From Cymodocea nodosa (Eukaryota; Streptophyta; Magnoliopsida; Alismatales; Cymodoceaceae): 64,000 nt of DNA. Positions 33,025 to 46,243 of this stretch are shown one piece after another. How positions within the stretch are numbered: the first letter of the stretch is position 1; every line of letters begins with the position of its first letter. The notes under the pieces are model-generated. The model worked only from the letters and a program-made list of their open reading frames with translations, did no database searches and was not told the origin of the DNA. Made by a program: the position numbers and the translations under genes. The DNA lies in assembly GCA_036874045.1 (NCBI GenBank), contig CM072340.1:20263001-20327000 (forward strand), written 5' to 3'.

Positions 33025-35366
33025 ATGGTACTATTAAATAATATATGATTGCAGCTAAACTGGAGGAACGATTGGTGCCCCTGACTTTGCGCAGAAAAAA
33101 CGTTGATGCAATGTTTAGCTGCAATTAAACATTATTTGGTATTTTTTAAGCCTACCAAATAAGCTGCAGAAATTAGTACTTTCAAATTTTTTAAAAACGT
33201 TTATTTACTGATGATGCTAGTTTTTGTGTTCAAGATTTGAAATTTGCTGGAGTTTTGTTTTTGAACAAATAAGTTATTACTTTTAATGTAAAATAATTGT
33301 AGATCCCTTGCCCTGGGAATTAATCTGTTTTTTATTTCTAACCTTTACTATGGTTGTGAGTGAGCCGTTCGTACAAATGGTTTCTCTCCCGTAAATTCCG
33401 TGACAGGCATTAAAAAGGAAAGCATGAGCTAGAATCAATCCATTGCCAGTTGACGTATTCCTCCAGGCTGCATTACCTTTCAAACGCTTTTCAAGGGATA
33501 TCGTCCCAAAACGTGTCTTCTACCGCTGGTATGAAGATTAAAAAAGAGGTCTTTTATGGCTTATGTTCAAAATAGCTCTTGCCCAACATAGGTAAATAAA
33601 ATAACAACGTTAACGTCTTCTTCGCAGGCTTTAGTAGACACAGGCTGTGAAATAATGACTGCAGAAGAGACTAATAAATCGAATTCAACAATTCCACGTA
33701 GGTAGCTTTTTTTTTCTTGAAAGTTCAATCCCAAGTAGTTGAGTTGGGTATAAGAAACGTGTGATTTCATGTTTTTTTACCAACATCAAACTTCTGCTAG
33801 TTACATCTTTTTATCGACTAAGGTAAGGACCGAACTGAAATTATCAATTTTGGTAGTTAAATCTTCTTATAAGTTAAGAAAATGACTGAACCAAAAGTAT
33901 CATGATTTAAAAGTAAACGAAGGAAAAGCTTGAATGCGTGCTTAGGCCGGTGGGAAAAGGAGACTTGAACGCCCCCGCTCTGACGTCGCTGCCCTTGTCT
34001 CTACTACGCCCTCGGGTTTCTTCCCACGGGCCCATCCGTTCAAGTGTATTATTTTTATAGAATTTGTGGTTACTGATTCCTGTTTTTACGCCCATCCGCT
34101 GTACTCTCTCTCTCTCTCTCTCTCTTTGGTATCTGAGGTAAAACTACACTCTAAAATAAAATCACTAGCATTATCAAAAAAAAAAAGAAGGTGTGAGGGA
34201 GCTTGAGAAAGGGTGCCACTTTCAACTTCTCTAATGTTAAAAATTACAGCTTCCAATTGATAATCATTTCTTTTGAATAACAATAACAATAATCAATTCC
34301 ATACTCTCACTATATAAGGTAGACTACGTGAATATATTTTCCCTTTATTTATTATATTTTTTGTTAAATTATTTAATTTTAAATATTTTTTCATTGTTTT
34401 AATCGAATGCTTATTGTTCTTCCTCTAATTCTTTTAATTTCATTGTATAAAATATGTTAATTAAAATCAAAGCTTTTTTGTTCTTCGATTTTGAAAATAA
34501 TAAACCTTAGAAGATTATTTAAAATTCGAAAGATTCTTCCCAATTAAATTCCATCAACATTGCAATAATTTAAGAATAATTTTACAATATTACGCAAAAT
34601 GGAAGAAACTTTTAAAATCAGACTCAACCTGGTCTACGATATTAAAATGTTCATCAGAATATAAAATATGTAATTTATGTCAGCAACGTCAAAATAAAAA
34701 ATATTACGACACCCGTGCCAAAGAGTTTGATGGAGGTAGACAACAAACACATCCAAACAACCAAACACCACCTCTCTTCTTTCTTGTGTGTTACATTCAA
34801 AAAACAATAGTCATATGAGCATAAAAGGAAAAAAAAAGAAGGGTAGAATCAATTGGAGCACCACTTTTATGATATAACACATCTGTGTCAAGCTTTTCAT
34901 TCCCGTCAACCACAAAGAAGTTGAAAGAGCAGAAAATTTATTTTTCTCTTGCTGCTTCAATCTCCTCAACCCACACCTTGTTAAAAACAACACAGCTGGT
35001 GGATTATAATCTCCACACTTGAATTTCTTGATCACTATTCACTCATTAGTAAATATTAATATACTTTACTGAGAACTAACCAATACAATTTTGAAAGTGT
35101 TTGTATACTTAGAAAATGATAAAAAAATAATAAATTTTTTTATCAAATGAGTGTGGTAGTATTTTTTTTTTTTTATTCTCCAAATTTTAATATAAATTAT
35201 AATTTAAAAATAAGGAGAAGAAAACTGTAGATATTTATTTTATAATTTAGATATAAAAAGAAAAGAGAATATAAATTATAAATATTATTATTTCGATCGT
35301 TGATTTTTGTTGACCAGTGGTTTGAAAGAGGAAGGAAGGCTGGACTTTTGGGGCGGTGTGTACGTG
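33025..35366. other. Intergenic DNA between the Harbinger element and the USP-like gene
   Basis: AT-rich with no gene recognised. It contains a CT microsatellite. The last 150 bases before the USP-like start switch from extreme AT-richness to GC-richness and probably hold the promoter and leader. Confidence 0.5.
34104..34125. repeat. (CT)11 microsatellite
   Basis: Uninterrupted CT dinucleotide run of 22 bases. Confidence 0.95.
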
Positions 35367-35644
35367 ATGGGCGTAACTGAGGCGGGCATGGAAGGGAAGA
35401 GAGTTGTGGTGGCGGTGGAGGAAGCGGAGGAGGCCAAGGCCGCGCTCCTTTGGGCGACGGCAAATTTCCTCCGAGCCGGGGACTTCGTCACTCTACTCCA
35501 TGTCTTCTCCCCCTCCAGGTCGAGGAGGAAGCGGAGGGCTCGCAGGTTGAAGGGCTTCCAGCTGGCTCTCTCGTTCAAAGAGCTCTGCGGTGGTGTTCCC
35601 GAGGTAGGCCGCTTTTCCCCAATCCCAATGTTGATATCTGTGTG

Positions 35645-35675
<31 letters not shown>

Positions 35676-37425
35676 TCTGGAAAATGGCGTGGTGGGTCGA
35701 TGTGATTAGTTTTGATTTTGGTTTCCCATTTTCTTTTTGTGTGATTGGAGATGATGGGTTGTTTCTGTTTGCAGCTGAAGGTGGAGATTGTAGTGACAGA
35801 GGGTGATCAGGTGGCGGCGATTGAGACGCTGGTGAATGAGATGAGGGCGTCGGCGCTTGTGGTTGGCCTCCATGAACGGAGTTGTCTTTATAGGTATGAC
35901 CGTGTTCTCCTGCTTTTCTTCTTGAATATTTGATTCTTCAACGTGATTTTCTCCTTTGATGAAAAGAAGCTAATTTCTTTTTTCAGTTCTTCTAATCTCC
36001 ATTTGTGACTCTCAACGATCGATAATGAACTGGCTGCTTTAGGTCATTCTCCATCCTGACTCTCCTATCAAATAGAACTCGCTGCTTTAGTTGCTGATTT
36101 TAATATCATCCATCGATGGAAGCTACTGGCTTCTTGCCTCAGTGTTAGCGTTTCATCTGTATTTTCTATTTTGTTTTGTGTGAACTTCCAACGTCCCAGC
36201 AATGGTTACTTCTCAGCGAGGACCAAGTAACAAAATCCTTACCATTTTCTTGAAAGGGGTTCTCAGCTTCGTGGTGTATTTTTGTTCTTGAAATCTAAAA
36301 TGATGGATACCACTTGTTTTCATCTGTCTTTTACTGTTCTCTTTGCTTTTCCTGAACACTTGCTTGCCCCAAAAAACATGTTTCTTTGTCAGCTTCTCTT
36401 GAGTTCTGCTTGTGATTCTATGACTTGGTGAGTGTTGTTATGTTCCATTCCTTGGAAGTGTAGTTATATGTCCTTGCCAAATTCGTTGAACTGAGCTATA
36501 TCATTAGGTACTCATGTGGAAGTGCATTAGTGGCAATTTGATGCAAATTGTGATGCCTTGAAAATTGAAACTATTCCCCCTAAGCAACTACCGGTCCATG
36601 TGGAAACAGCAGAAGTAGCACTGTTGCAGAAGATTGTAAATGATTCTTCAGAGTAATAAATTAAACTGTCACTAATCTCCCGTTAAATAGCACCAATCTC
36701 TAGGTCGATCACTGGGTTTTTTTTTTTTCTTTTCCTTCCTTGCACTGCCTTTCCTTTTCTTTTCTGTGGTCCTACATTTGAGATGACCGACAAGGTTTCT
36801 TCTATTGCTAAAAGAAAAGGAAAATATAGGAGGGATTCTTAGGACTAACCGAAACAACGAGAATGCAACCAAGTAAACAATACAATAGTATTACTAATAT
36901 CCAGAAGATTACAATGTTTTTTCTTTTCCAACAAAGAGCTACTGAAAACATAAACAGTTCCATGTGTCAAACCTTCGCCTTAAAATGACCACTGGAACAA
37001 CTGAAGGTTGAAGGAAGATTGAAAAACTTGCTACCTAGGAAGGCAATTGTTCTTCAATGTCAACAAGATAAGATGGACTAGTACTGATTGCATTGCGCAA
37101 CTTTCCATCTTGCAGAATGACTTCACAAAATCTTGTGAGCCAGGGTCTTGGTTGCAGAATTCTGGCTGTCAAGCCACAACATACAACATATCATGGCTTC
37201 GTGACGGTTGAATTCACTCAGGTGGAGCTAACAAGGCTGTGGTGAGTTGTTTTCATCATCTGCATTTGATACATTCACATAGATAAACATTGTCAAAGTG
37301 GGTGCCTCAGTAATGTCACCAAATCCTGCTCTTTCAGCATCCCATCCCCAAAAATCCGGTACCAGATATGTCCAAGTTGCTCCTGGAGGAAATCAAAGAG
37401 GAGAAAGAGGAGTGGTCGTGAATGA
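35367..37425 (+). CDS. Universal stress protein (USP) family protein, plant A-like type
   Basis: Small alpha/beta Rossmann-like protein of the UspA superfamily; the plant members' biochemical roles are mostly unknown. Four exons, 35367..35603, 35775..35893, 37116..37241, 37338..37425, are phase-consistent and give 189 residues. The first strand is RVVVAVEEAEEAKAALLWA and the next is FVTLLHVFSPSRSRR. A middle strand-helix is LKVEIVVTEGDQVAAIETLV, followed by ALVVGLHERS and GCRILAVKPQ. The C-terminus PSPKIRYQICPS followed by WRKSKRRKRS matches the KIPYQICP...WRSRR ending of one plant USP subgroup. This favours the frame used in exon 4 over the alternative HPIPKNPV frame. The typical ATP-binding GxxGxxS loop is not evident. 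The start could also be the Met eight codons in (35388). Confidence 0.85.
35639..35676. repeat. (TG)10 plus T18 microsatellite in USP-like intron 1
   Basis: A TG dinucleotide run (35639-35658) runs directly into an 18-base T run (35659-35676), just after the exon 1 donor. Confidence 0.93.
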
Positions 37426-38939
37426 GATGCTTTCTTCCTACCCCAATTTGTTATCATAGTTACTGTTGTGATGGTCCAGAAGGGAAAATAAGGGTGAAAA
37501 TTTTTCCTTACTTGTCAATGTAACTAGACACAAAAAAGGGGAATAAAGAGCTGTTTTTGCTTGAAAGCCTGGGATTTTTTTTTTTTCTTTCCATCTTCCT
37601 TTGTTTTAGATTTATTATAACCAAGATTATGGATAACTGGGATAATCGTGGAGAAAAAAATCTTATGATTTATGAGATCTGTTCATAATCCTCTTTATCT
37701 GAGATTTATGTTTTCTAAGGTAAAAAGATTCTATAATAGAGTATAAATCTTATAATCGTTTTTAAATCCATTTTCATTATTTAAAATCAGTGAGATTTAT
37801 ACTACAATGCATTATGTTATACTTGTTTATTTTAGATTTATATCATATTCTCGTAATCTTGTCATGATAAATTTGAATAAAAGGAGAGCTAAGATTACGG
37901 TGTAGCTTACCAAACCACTCGTCCACACCCAATGTTTGGATTCCTATAATCCAATTGTCTCATTCAATCCGCACGCCAAAGGGCGTCATGACAACTAATC
38001 TAAATATCAAATTAGAAATCAAATGCACTTGCCTTTTATTGTCGTCACCTTGCAAATAAATAATGTCTTCCTCCTGGAAGGGATGTCTTGATATGAACTT
38101 TTTGCTCTTTACACAATCATTGTGCTGAGTGGCGAAAATAGAATTAGCGACACATGTGTAAAAAAAATAAACGACTTTTTACTCTTTAAGATGAGGTCAT
38201 CTTCAGAAGATGTCTGTATCTTTTTCTCTACCACATCTCCAATAAGGAATATGGAACATACTCCCATTAATTTTAAGTACAATGCCCAATGCTATTATTG
38301 CATGGCAACTACGGTTGATTAATAAGATGGATAGAATCAATTTTAATTTTTATTATATTTGTAATCGAAATGAATTATCTTCCTTGATTAGATTGGATAC
38401 TTTATTATCATTATTATTTTGAAATTTGATTATAAGAAATAAAGTTTTTTTTTGGAACATCACTTAACGGACTAAACCTGAACTTAAATGATAAAATTGA
38501 AACTTCATGTAAGCTTATAATCAGTATATATTTGATTAGTAAACGTTGTAATTTAATTACATTCTATTATGAAAACTAGGTGTCAAAAATTCTGTATTTA
38601 ACCGGTAATGAAAGTGTAGGAAGAAAAAAAAAAATTTCTAGATTTATGCTTAGATAAAAATATTATCAACGTGAAAATTTTATTAATATTTATTTAATCC
38701 TAAAAATAAAAAAAATAAAAAAAAATTGAACACATTCATAATCTCCGAGCCGATCTGAAGCCGAGCCGTCACACTTGAGTTCGCTCTATTTCTCGGCTTC
38801 TTCCCTTCGGCTTCGCCTGCAATTCCCCAAACAAGGTGGAAGAAAAATAATTGCTACAGGCCACTGCTCATTCCTTGGCTTTCTTTTCGGCTCCGAATTC
38901 GGCTGACCCCGAAGCGATCTCCGCCGGCTGCCTCGTACA
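37426..38939. other. 3' flank of USP-like gene and intergenic DNA
   Basis: Starts with the likely 3' UTR, then AT-rich DNA. GC content rises at about 38745-38939 just before the leader of the hAT-derived gene. No other gene is recognised. Confidence 0.5.
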
Positions 38940-39066
38940 ATGGCAGAGTCGGCGGCTCAGCCGCCATTCCGTTCCCAATGGTTAGATTCTTTCTCCTGAA
39001 AAATCCGATTTTTAGATTCTCTTTCGCTTGGGTAGCATTTCTTGCAGGATTACAACTCGTGGATGA
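38940..39066 (+). other. Probable upstream ORF in a spliced leader of the hAT-derived gene
   Basis: An ATG at 38940 opens MAESAAQPPFRSQ, which reaches a good donor (aatg/gttaga, 38981). Joining to an acceptor at 39046 (ttgcag, next exon 39047-39093, donor gtaagg) continues with ITTRG and a stop at 39064-39066. The result would be a 19-residue upstream ORF. Both exons lie in a GC-rich island preceding the BED-finger hAT gene, whose main ATG is at 41461. Splicing of this leader is inferred from consensus sites only. Confidence 0.4.
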
Positions 39067-41460
39067 TGTGATTCAAAATCGGGGATTGATGGGGTAAGGT
39101 TGCCTGATGCTTTTTATATGAGCTTGTGAGGTGCTAAGCTGAATGCTTGCTGCCGTGCCTGGGAATCATCATCGTGATGTGGGTAGAAAAAGTGGTAGCT
39201 CCTTTGAGCTGTGATAAACCTTGGATTCTGCCTTTGTCACCTCAAGAAATATGCAGTTGCTGTTATGATACAAACATGAACATTTGCTGAAGTTATGAAC
39301 TTAATGATGTTCTTCGAAACGAAAATACTGAACATACGATGAATAAATCCACACAGAGAGGTGTTTTGTTAGTGATGGTTGTCTTCCTTTGCTTTTGTAC
39401 GAAGATACGCCATTGTTGGAAAATGACGTGCATCAACGCTCGTAAGGGAAATTGACCCTTTGATTTCTTAATTTATGTGAGGAATTGGGCTCTTTTCATG
39501 TGAAAGAAATCAGCTAAGCCTGCGTGAAAACTTGATGACCATCTAGAACATATAAATTGATGCATCATGGTAGATGCGTTGTGGATGTTCTTGCCAGTAT
39601 GTCTCTGATGATATACAACAATAATGCAAATCATAATTCTACCATATGGGTTGGCTATATGATTTCTTTTCTTCCGTATCTATGGTCAAAACTGTGATGG
39701 TATAATTTACAAAATGGCAGATTTTTTTCATAGACCACGTTCTAGGTTGCACAGCTTTACAACATTTTCGTAGTTTCCTAGACAATCATTTCTACTGCTA
39801 CCGGTATATTCACGATAATTGGTTTTTTTACATGCCCTTGCTAAGAAGGTGATGGTCGTGACGTTAACGTTTGCAGGTACTGAGATGAACAAATCTGTTT
39901 CTCGGAAATAGTATGACTGGCTTTCAGTGTAGGGCATCACTTGTCTGACATTTGATGTAGTGCAATATTCTGGATAAATGGAGTGGGACAATAATTCATA
40001 TAAAGGTATGGGGTATTGAAGCAAGCTAGCCTCGTATTACATACAAATGTACACAGTCACACACATACCTAGTTTCCTTTTTACTGTTATCATTTTTGTT
40101 GACTTTTTTCTGATATAACTTTTCTTGAAGAAATTATCACTTAAGCATTTTACCTACTTGGACAGATTTGACTATGCTGCACCTATAAGTTGCAAAAAAT
40201 AATTGTTATCCTCATGCAAAAGAAAATGATTGCAACGGTTCAAATAAATATAAACGATTGCAACCATAGTTCTGCTTTAGCAGTTCCATATCAACATTTA
40301 TAGCTGAAATTCTGCATTTTATTTGTCTCTCCACTTTTCTTTCCCATGAAAATTAGTCAACCAAAGTGAAATAGCAAGATAACATAGCTAAACAATACTG
40401 CATCAAATCATGAGATGGATTCTCTAATCATCATTCATGAATGATTGTCTTCCCTTGTAAATGTTAATATTTTTTCATTGGCTTTTGAATTGCAAAATAC
40501 TGTGAATACCAGTATTATACCTTTTTATTGACTTATTTTTACTACAATATCTGTTACTAGAATTGCATAACAATGAAGTGATGCATTAACTACTAGAGTC
40601 CCTTGTGTCTGTGTGGAACTACTCTGGGTGTGCTGTGTGGGTTAACTTCTGTCTGGGTCTTATGTATTCTGTCCTTTTGGTATCTGATTATCTTTCTGGA
40701 AATCTGATTTTCCTGGTTATTTTGATTTTTTTTAATGGTTTTTGGTTTTCTAGTCTGCCTACAACTTGTGTAGGACTACTAGATTCCCTGATTTTAACAG
40801 ATTTCCCATTGATTACTGCTCCCAAACGATGAAGTGATGCATTTGAATGAGGAATTCACAATGAAGTCAACATAGTTGCTCTAGGGAGGTAAACTCATTG
40901 TTGGATGATAATTGGGTAGTTAACTGGAGGTAAATATCATAGAGAATTTGATTTGTGGTTTTGTACTCTCAAAACTTCACTTTATTTGTTAGTTTTGCAT
41001 TTTACCAATTCACTGCAAATTTAACATCAAAAAATGTTTTCTTCTATTTTCATTGGATACTTTTAGGCCTAACATAGCTAGGTGCTATGTTTTGCAGTAA
41101 GGCATTGCCAAACAATTGGAACCTAATAAAAGTCTAATACCCCAAGACTGATCCTACCTTTATTTCAAGGCTTTAATGGAAAATTGACAATGATTATGTC
41201 TTGTGATTTATTAATTGTAATCAACACCTATTTTAGGGAAAAATGTACCGCACATAATAGCATTCTGTATCACAAAACTACACAGGGGTAATTGTTTTTG
41301 AGAGCAGAAAATGAATTTCCTCACGCTTTGTTGTAAATGTTCAGGTGCAGCATTCAATATGAGATCTGTGATGTTTCTAATAAAATGCAAGAATGCAACC
41401 AATGATCTGATATTGTACTGATTCCTTGATTTCTATCCAACAGAGTTGGAAAACAAAACA

Positions 41461-44400
41461 ATGATGGACATGACACTCATCCCTAGGATAGGTACAGTGG
41501 AATGTGATCTGGGCCCCTCAGAAAAAGGAAATACAAATCGTGCAGTGAAACCAAGGAAAAAGTTGATGACATCAGTATATCTCAAATTTTTTGAGACGGC
41601 TCCAGATGGGAAAAGCCGGAGGTGTAAATTCTGCAAGCAGAGCTATTCCATTGCAACTGCAACTGGTAATTGTTTATCCTGGCTCAGATGGTTTGTGATC
41701 ATCTATTTGGTTGAATTGCATTTTTTTGACCATGGTAATGGATTAGAATTTATATACCTGCCATCCATATTCTTAATTTTCTGAAGTGTCAAGCACACAT
41801 CATTCCTTTGTATACCGTATCAAATCTTAAGCTCTTTCATCTATGTATTGGAAGTTAAGAACGTATATTTTATATTAAGGTACCATTTGAGAAGGATTAT
41901 GGAACCCTTGATTCTTTGATTTAAGACCATAATTATTCCCAAGTACCCTGTCACATGATAGATTTCTCTAATAATCTACATGGTTCTTTGTAGTGGTTTT
42001 GTGCCATGCTGTGTAGAATTGAGAGAAATTCTGATTACCATTGATTCTTGCCTGCACATGTCATATGTAAATTTCTTTTGACGAAATGAACCTTAGGTTA
42101 CATGGTAGAATTGGTGTTTGAGGGGTAGAAGTGTAGTTTGATCGTTTTGTTTTCTCTAGAATTGACATCCATGAAATTTCAATTCAAATGTCATATTCAA
42201 CAATGTATTATTTCATGACATAATTAGCTGATTTCTACAACCTAGGATAGGGTGAAGAATCCTGATTTTGTATAATCTGAGGTCTACAAAATTGGTCCCA
42301 AATGGCTCCTAATTTTGTAGTACATTTTCCTATGAAAACAAGTGTTATAGTTATAGTCTATTATATTTTGGTCTTTATGTTTATGTATTGTTGGGTGATA
42401 TAATAGGGTTATTGGATGTCTTTTTATATCTAACCCTATGCACATATCTCTTGTAATCGCTCATTAGTAACATCCAAGGACAGAAATCTATCCTCTCCTT
42501 TCTCTGCATGGTACCAGAACTTAGGGTTTTAACCTAAGGCCAGCCACCACCCACCATAGCCCATTACCACCCTTTTTGGCTGCTGCCACCCACCCAAACC
42601 TCATAGGAGCTGCCATCCAAGGCCCCTAGCCCTTCAGCTACCACATCCAAGGGCTCCAGGCCCTTCTCCACCTACCGGTGCAGCTCTTAGGGCCTCTCTA
42701 GCTGTCAGAACAGAGCAGAAAGCCGACATCCAATAACAGCTGGGCCTTTTGGCCCCTCTTGCAGCTCTCACAGGGCTGTTCACCTCCTGTCCTACTACCA
42801 GTTAGCCTTGTTAGTCGTCTAGTAATGTTGCATAATTCATGAAAGGGATTATGTCTCCCTGTTTCAGTCACTACTGAGGGTTCATAATCCTGTCTATCCT
42901 ATTGCCTCTGGATTGCCCTTTTAGCCTCTCCTGGAATCCAGAAGGTCATTTTTACTTCTGATCAGCATGAATGGCAATGATTCATTGGTGAAAAACACTT
43001 GGTGGGACTTTGGAAAAGCTAAATGGAAAAGATTATTGCTTTGAGCCTATAGTTACAAAAGCTTTCTTCTTGCACCCCACGAATTGAAGTATGTGTCTCA
43101 TCTTCATTCAAACACAAAGGCTGGAACATATGAGGATTGTTGTGTCGCTAGTGCTTCCATCATTTTTTGGATGATCAATGGTATGGATTCAGCTATAGCA
43201 TGTAATGTCATGCTGTTAGAGTTTGCCAAGAAAATTTGAGATATGTTGAAGATTATGTATGGTCATGAGAAGAACATCAGATTGGTGTTTGAAGTTTAAG
43301 AGCAGCTTTTTACAGATCACCGGGGGGAGTAGTTAGTTCTAGAGTATTTTACTACACTTTGTGTGTTCATCCTACCTTTGCAAACTCAATTGTGATCTCT
43401 CATCTCCGATCCAAGAATAGATCACACCTAGACTATATATGATTTAGAAGTTGTACAATATTTTTCAGATCATTCTTGATAAAGTTCTTTATGCTTCTGA
43501 TTTTCCTGTTAATCTTTTGTCCATTGATGTCATTACAGAACAATTGTTCTGTCGTGTAACTTCTTTTTCCTTTTATTGTGTCTTTTAGGACTTGCAAATG
43601 TGTAAAAATAATTTTCATTTAGCTAAGTGATTTTGGGTGGTTTCACATGCAATGTGATCGACTATGTGGCTGGGGTACAAGAGATGCATCTTGAAGTTAT
43701 GAAATGCTCCCTGGATTGTGTTTGTTGGAAATGGTGTTGGTTGTTTCCATTGAGACCAAAAAAAGAAGATATCTCTTCCTATGACCAGGGAAATGTGGTG
43801 GAAGAAATACTCTTCTTGGAATGCTAAAAGTGCATGGCAATATAATAAATGGTAGAGACAAACTTATTATCTGGAGATTTATAAAGTAGAGCCTAGGTTG
43901 GTGTTTAGTAGCCTTTCTTTTGTCCATGTTGGGATTTAATTTTTGCATCATCTCTTTGAACCAAATTTATTTCTTCTGATCGTTGTTTACTTGGTATAAT
44001 TTGCATTGTGTAAAGGGAATTTGGGTAGACATCTCAGCCACCATCATCCAGGCTATAACCAACAGGGAGGTGTTAGCCAGCACGTTCCTCGGGCTACTGC
44101 TGTGGTTAAGAAACCCCATGTCCAAGTGAAGCATTCATCATTAGATTTCGACCATCTAAACTTAATGCTAGTGAAGTGGCTAATTGGAGCATACCTTCCT
44201 TTTTTCACAGTTGTCGATGACTTATGTGTTGATTCATTGAAGATTCTGAATTTCTCTGCCCAGCTTTGGTCCAGAGAGAAGATCTGTGCTGTGACTCATG
44301 AGGTGTTTCGAAGCATTCATGAAGATGTAAGAGCATCTTTAAGGCAGGTGAAGTCCAAAATCTCCATTACACTTGATTTCTGGACTTCTTGTGAGCAAAT

Positions 44401-45878
44401 ATTCTACATGAGTGTTGAGGGTCACTGGATTGATGAGAACTGGTCTTATCACAAGGTTCTTCTTGATGTTTGCCATATTCCCTTCCCACGTGGGAGTCCT
44501 GAAATATATCATGCTTTAAATAAGGTTCTTAAGTCGTTTAATCTTGATAAAAGAATTTTTTCCTGTACACATGACGATAGTCAGCCTGCCATTCAAGCAT
44601 GCTGTGCTCTGAAGGAGGAGTTTGATGCCCGGAAAATGCTTCTCTTCTATATACCTTGTGCTTCCCGGACTTTGAACTTTATAATAGAAGATTGCTTAAA
44701 ATATTCAAGACCCATATTGTCAAAGATTAGAGAGTTCATATTTAAATTGAATGAATCGGCAGAAGTTTGTGAGGAGTTCAGACTACTGACGGTGTCTTAT
44801 CAAGAGTGTTCATGGAAATTTCCATTGGATGCATCATCACAATGGACAGGTGACTATATGGTGCTCGATATTGCACTGAAGGTAGTGATCAACCCTGCGT
44901 TTAATTGTTTGATTTCACTAGACAATGCTTCATTAGTATGTACAATTTGTCTGATTTATGCATGGAACTCTCATCTCCACCATGTAGGCCTCCAATTCAA
45001 TGGAAGCCATTATCAGAAAGCACGAAGAAACTTTTGGAAGCAGAAATATGCTGCTCAGCCCTGTGGAGAAGTCTCTGATCAATACTTTGCATGCATATCT
45101 CGAACCATTTTACAAAATCACAACAGACTTGTGTAATTGCAAAGTACCTACCACAGGATTAGTCCTTTTCTTCATGGATCATGTGTTTGAGATGATCAGT
45201 TCTTTCAGGGATACATGTTGTATTGAGTGGTTCAAAAATCCAGCCGATGACATGCTCAAGAGAGCTATGAACTTCAGTAGTCAAGCCTACAATCTCTTCT
45301 CCTATATGTCTGCCATTCTTGACCCGAGAATAAAAAAGGAGCTTGTACCAGAAAAACTCAATACCAGCAAGAACTTGGAGGATGCAAGGAGCCACTTCAT
45401 CAGGCATTACTCTACCAGTCAGTTCCCACCTGATGAAGGAAGCACCATTCCTTTTGCTGAGGAGATTGTTCGCAAGAGACGAATGGCAAGCATGGGTTCT
45501 GCAACAGATGAGCTATCTCAGTATCTATCAGAACCATTGGTACCCATGTCTACAGACGTTTTGGAATGGTGGAAGGTGAATAGCACACGATATCCATGTC
45601 TCGCTGTGATGGCTCGAGACTATTTAGCTGTGCAGGGAACAGCAGTTGAGCCCATCAACGTGTTCTCAAGAAAAGGTGAGGACATACGGAAGCAAAGGTT
45701 CTGTTTGCCTCATGACAGCATGAAAGCAGTTTTGTGCATCCAGTCGTGGGCAAGGAGTGGGTACAACTTCAGATTTCGATCATCTGAGATTGATTATGAG
45801 AAGTTGGCTGAACTCTCTTTTGTGCCTTGCAATGCGAGTGCAGGACTAGACAAAAAAGGAGGTGATGGAGAGAAATAA
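41461..45878 (+). CDS. BED-type zinc finger, hAT-transposase-derived protein (RICESLEEPER/DAYSLEEPER-like)
   Basis: Coding exons 41461..41665, 44016..44881 and 44988..45878 join in phase and give an uninterrupted 653-residue protein. The BED finger (about residues 38-85) has KLMTSVYLKFFE, CKFCKQSY and the histidines of GRHLSHHHPG; it is split by intron 1 of the coding region. The centre has the hAT RNase-H-like region, with ISITLDFWTSCEQIFYMSVE, GHWIDENW, and TLNFIIEDCL. The C-terminal hAT dimerisation domain has ELSQYLSEPLVP, VLEWWKVNSTRYPCLAVMAR, DYLAVQGTAVEP and CIQSWARSGYN. The usual LDNASNN-like acidic motif is replaced by CTHDDSQPAIQ, which suggests domestication. The frame is intact and terminal inverted repeats are not seen. 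Such proteins act as nuclear DNA-binding regulators in Arabidopsis and rice. The first coding intron holds a Copia remnant. Confidence 0.88.
42370..43440 (+). mobile_element. Copia-type LTR retrotransposon remnant in intron of the hAT-derived gene
   Basis: At 42509 the sequence tggtaccagaacttaggg resembles the plant Copia primer-binding site (tggtatcagagc, initiator Met-tRNA). It directly follows a likely LTR end in ...ctttctctgca. A Pro-rich stretch follows, then a gag remnant on the plus strand with KLNGKDY, SYKSFLLAPHELKYV, IIFWMINGMDSAIACNVML, LEFAKKI and DMLKIMYGHEKNIRLVFEV. Stops and frameshifts interrupt it. No integrase or reverse transcriptase was read, and the 5' LTR limit is uncertain. 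Confidence 0.7.
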
Positions 45879-46243
45879 CAATTGTAGAATGTTCAGTAGG
45901 AGATGAGTTGATGGTTCCTGTCTGGAATTTGTCGACTTTCATGTCAGCAAACTGTAGTTTCCACTGTAAAGTGTATTTAGTGTATCTTAAATGCAAAAGA
46001 ATATGCTTGAATTGATCATGGGATTACATAAACATGGGATTTCTATCCATGCGGATTGGTGAATGTAGTAAGATCATATATATAAGAGATGTTGAGATTG
46101 CATTACACGTCATGAATTTAAAATTGCCTGCATTGCATGTGTTTTTTTGCTTGAATAGATAAACATTTTTATTGGTCATGCCAGAGCTTGCCATCTGTCT
46201 GGATTCAATGATGTTTTCTAATTGCCTTCACGAATGATAGAAA

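Noticed and set aside
37338..37420. Alternative reading frame for the last USP-like exon (HPIPKNPVPDMSK)
   Set aside because: It does not match the phase from the previous donor; the phase-correct frame gives the subgroup's KIxYQICP ending.
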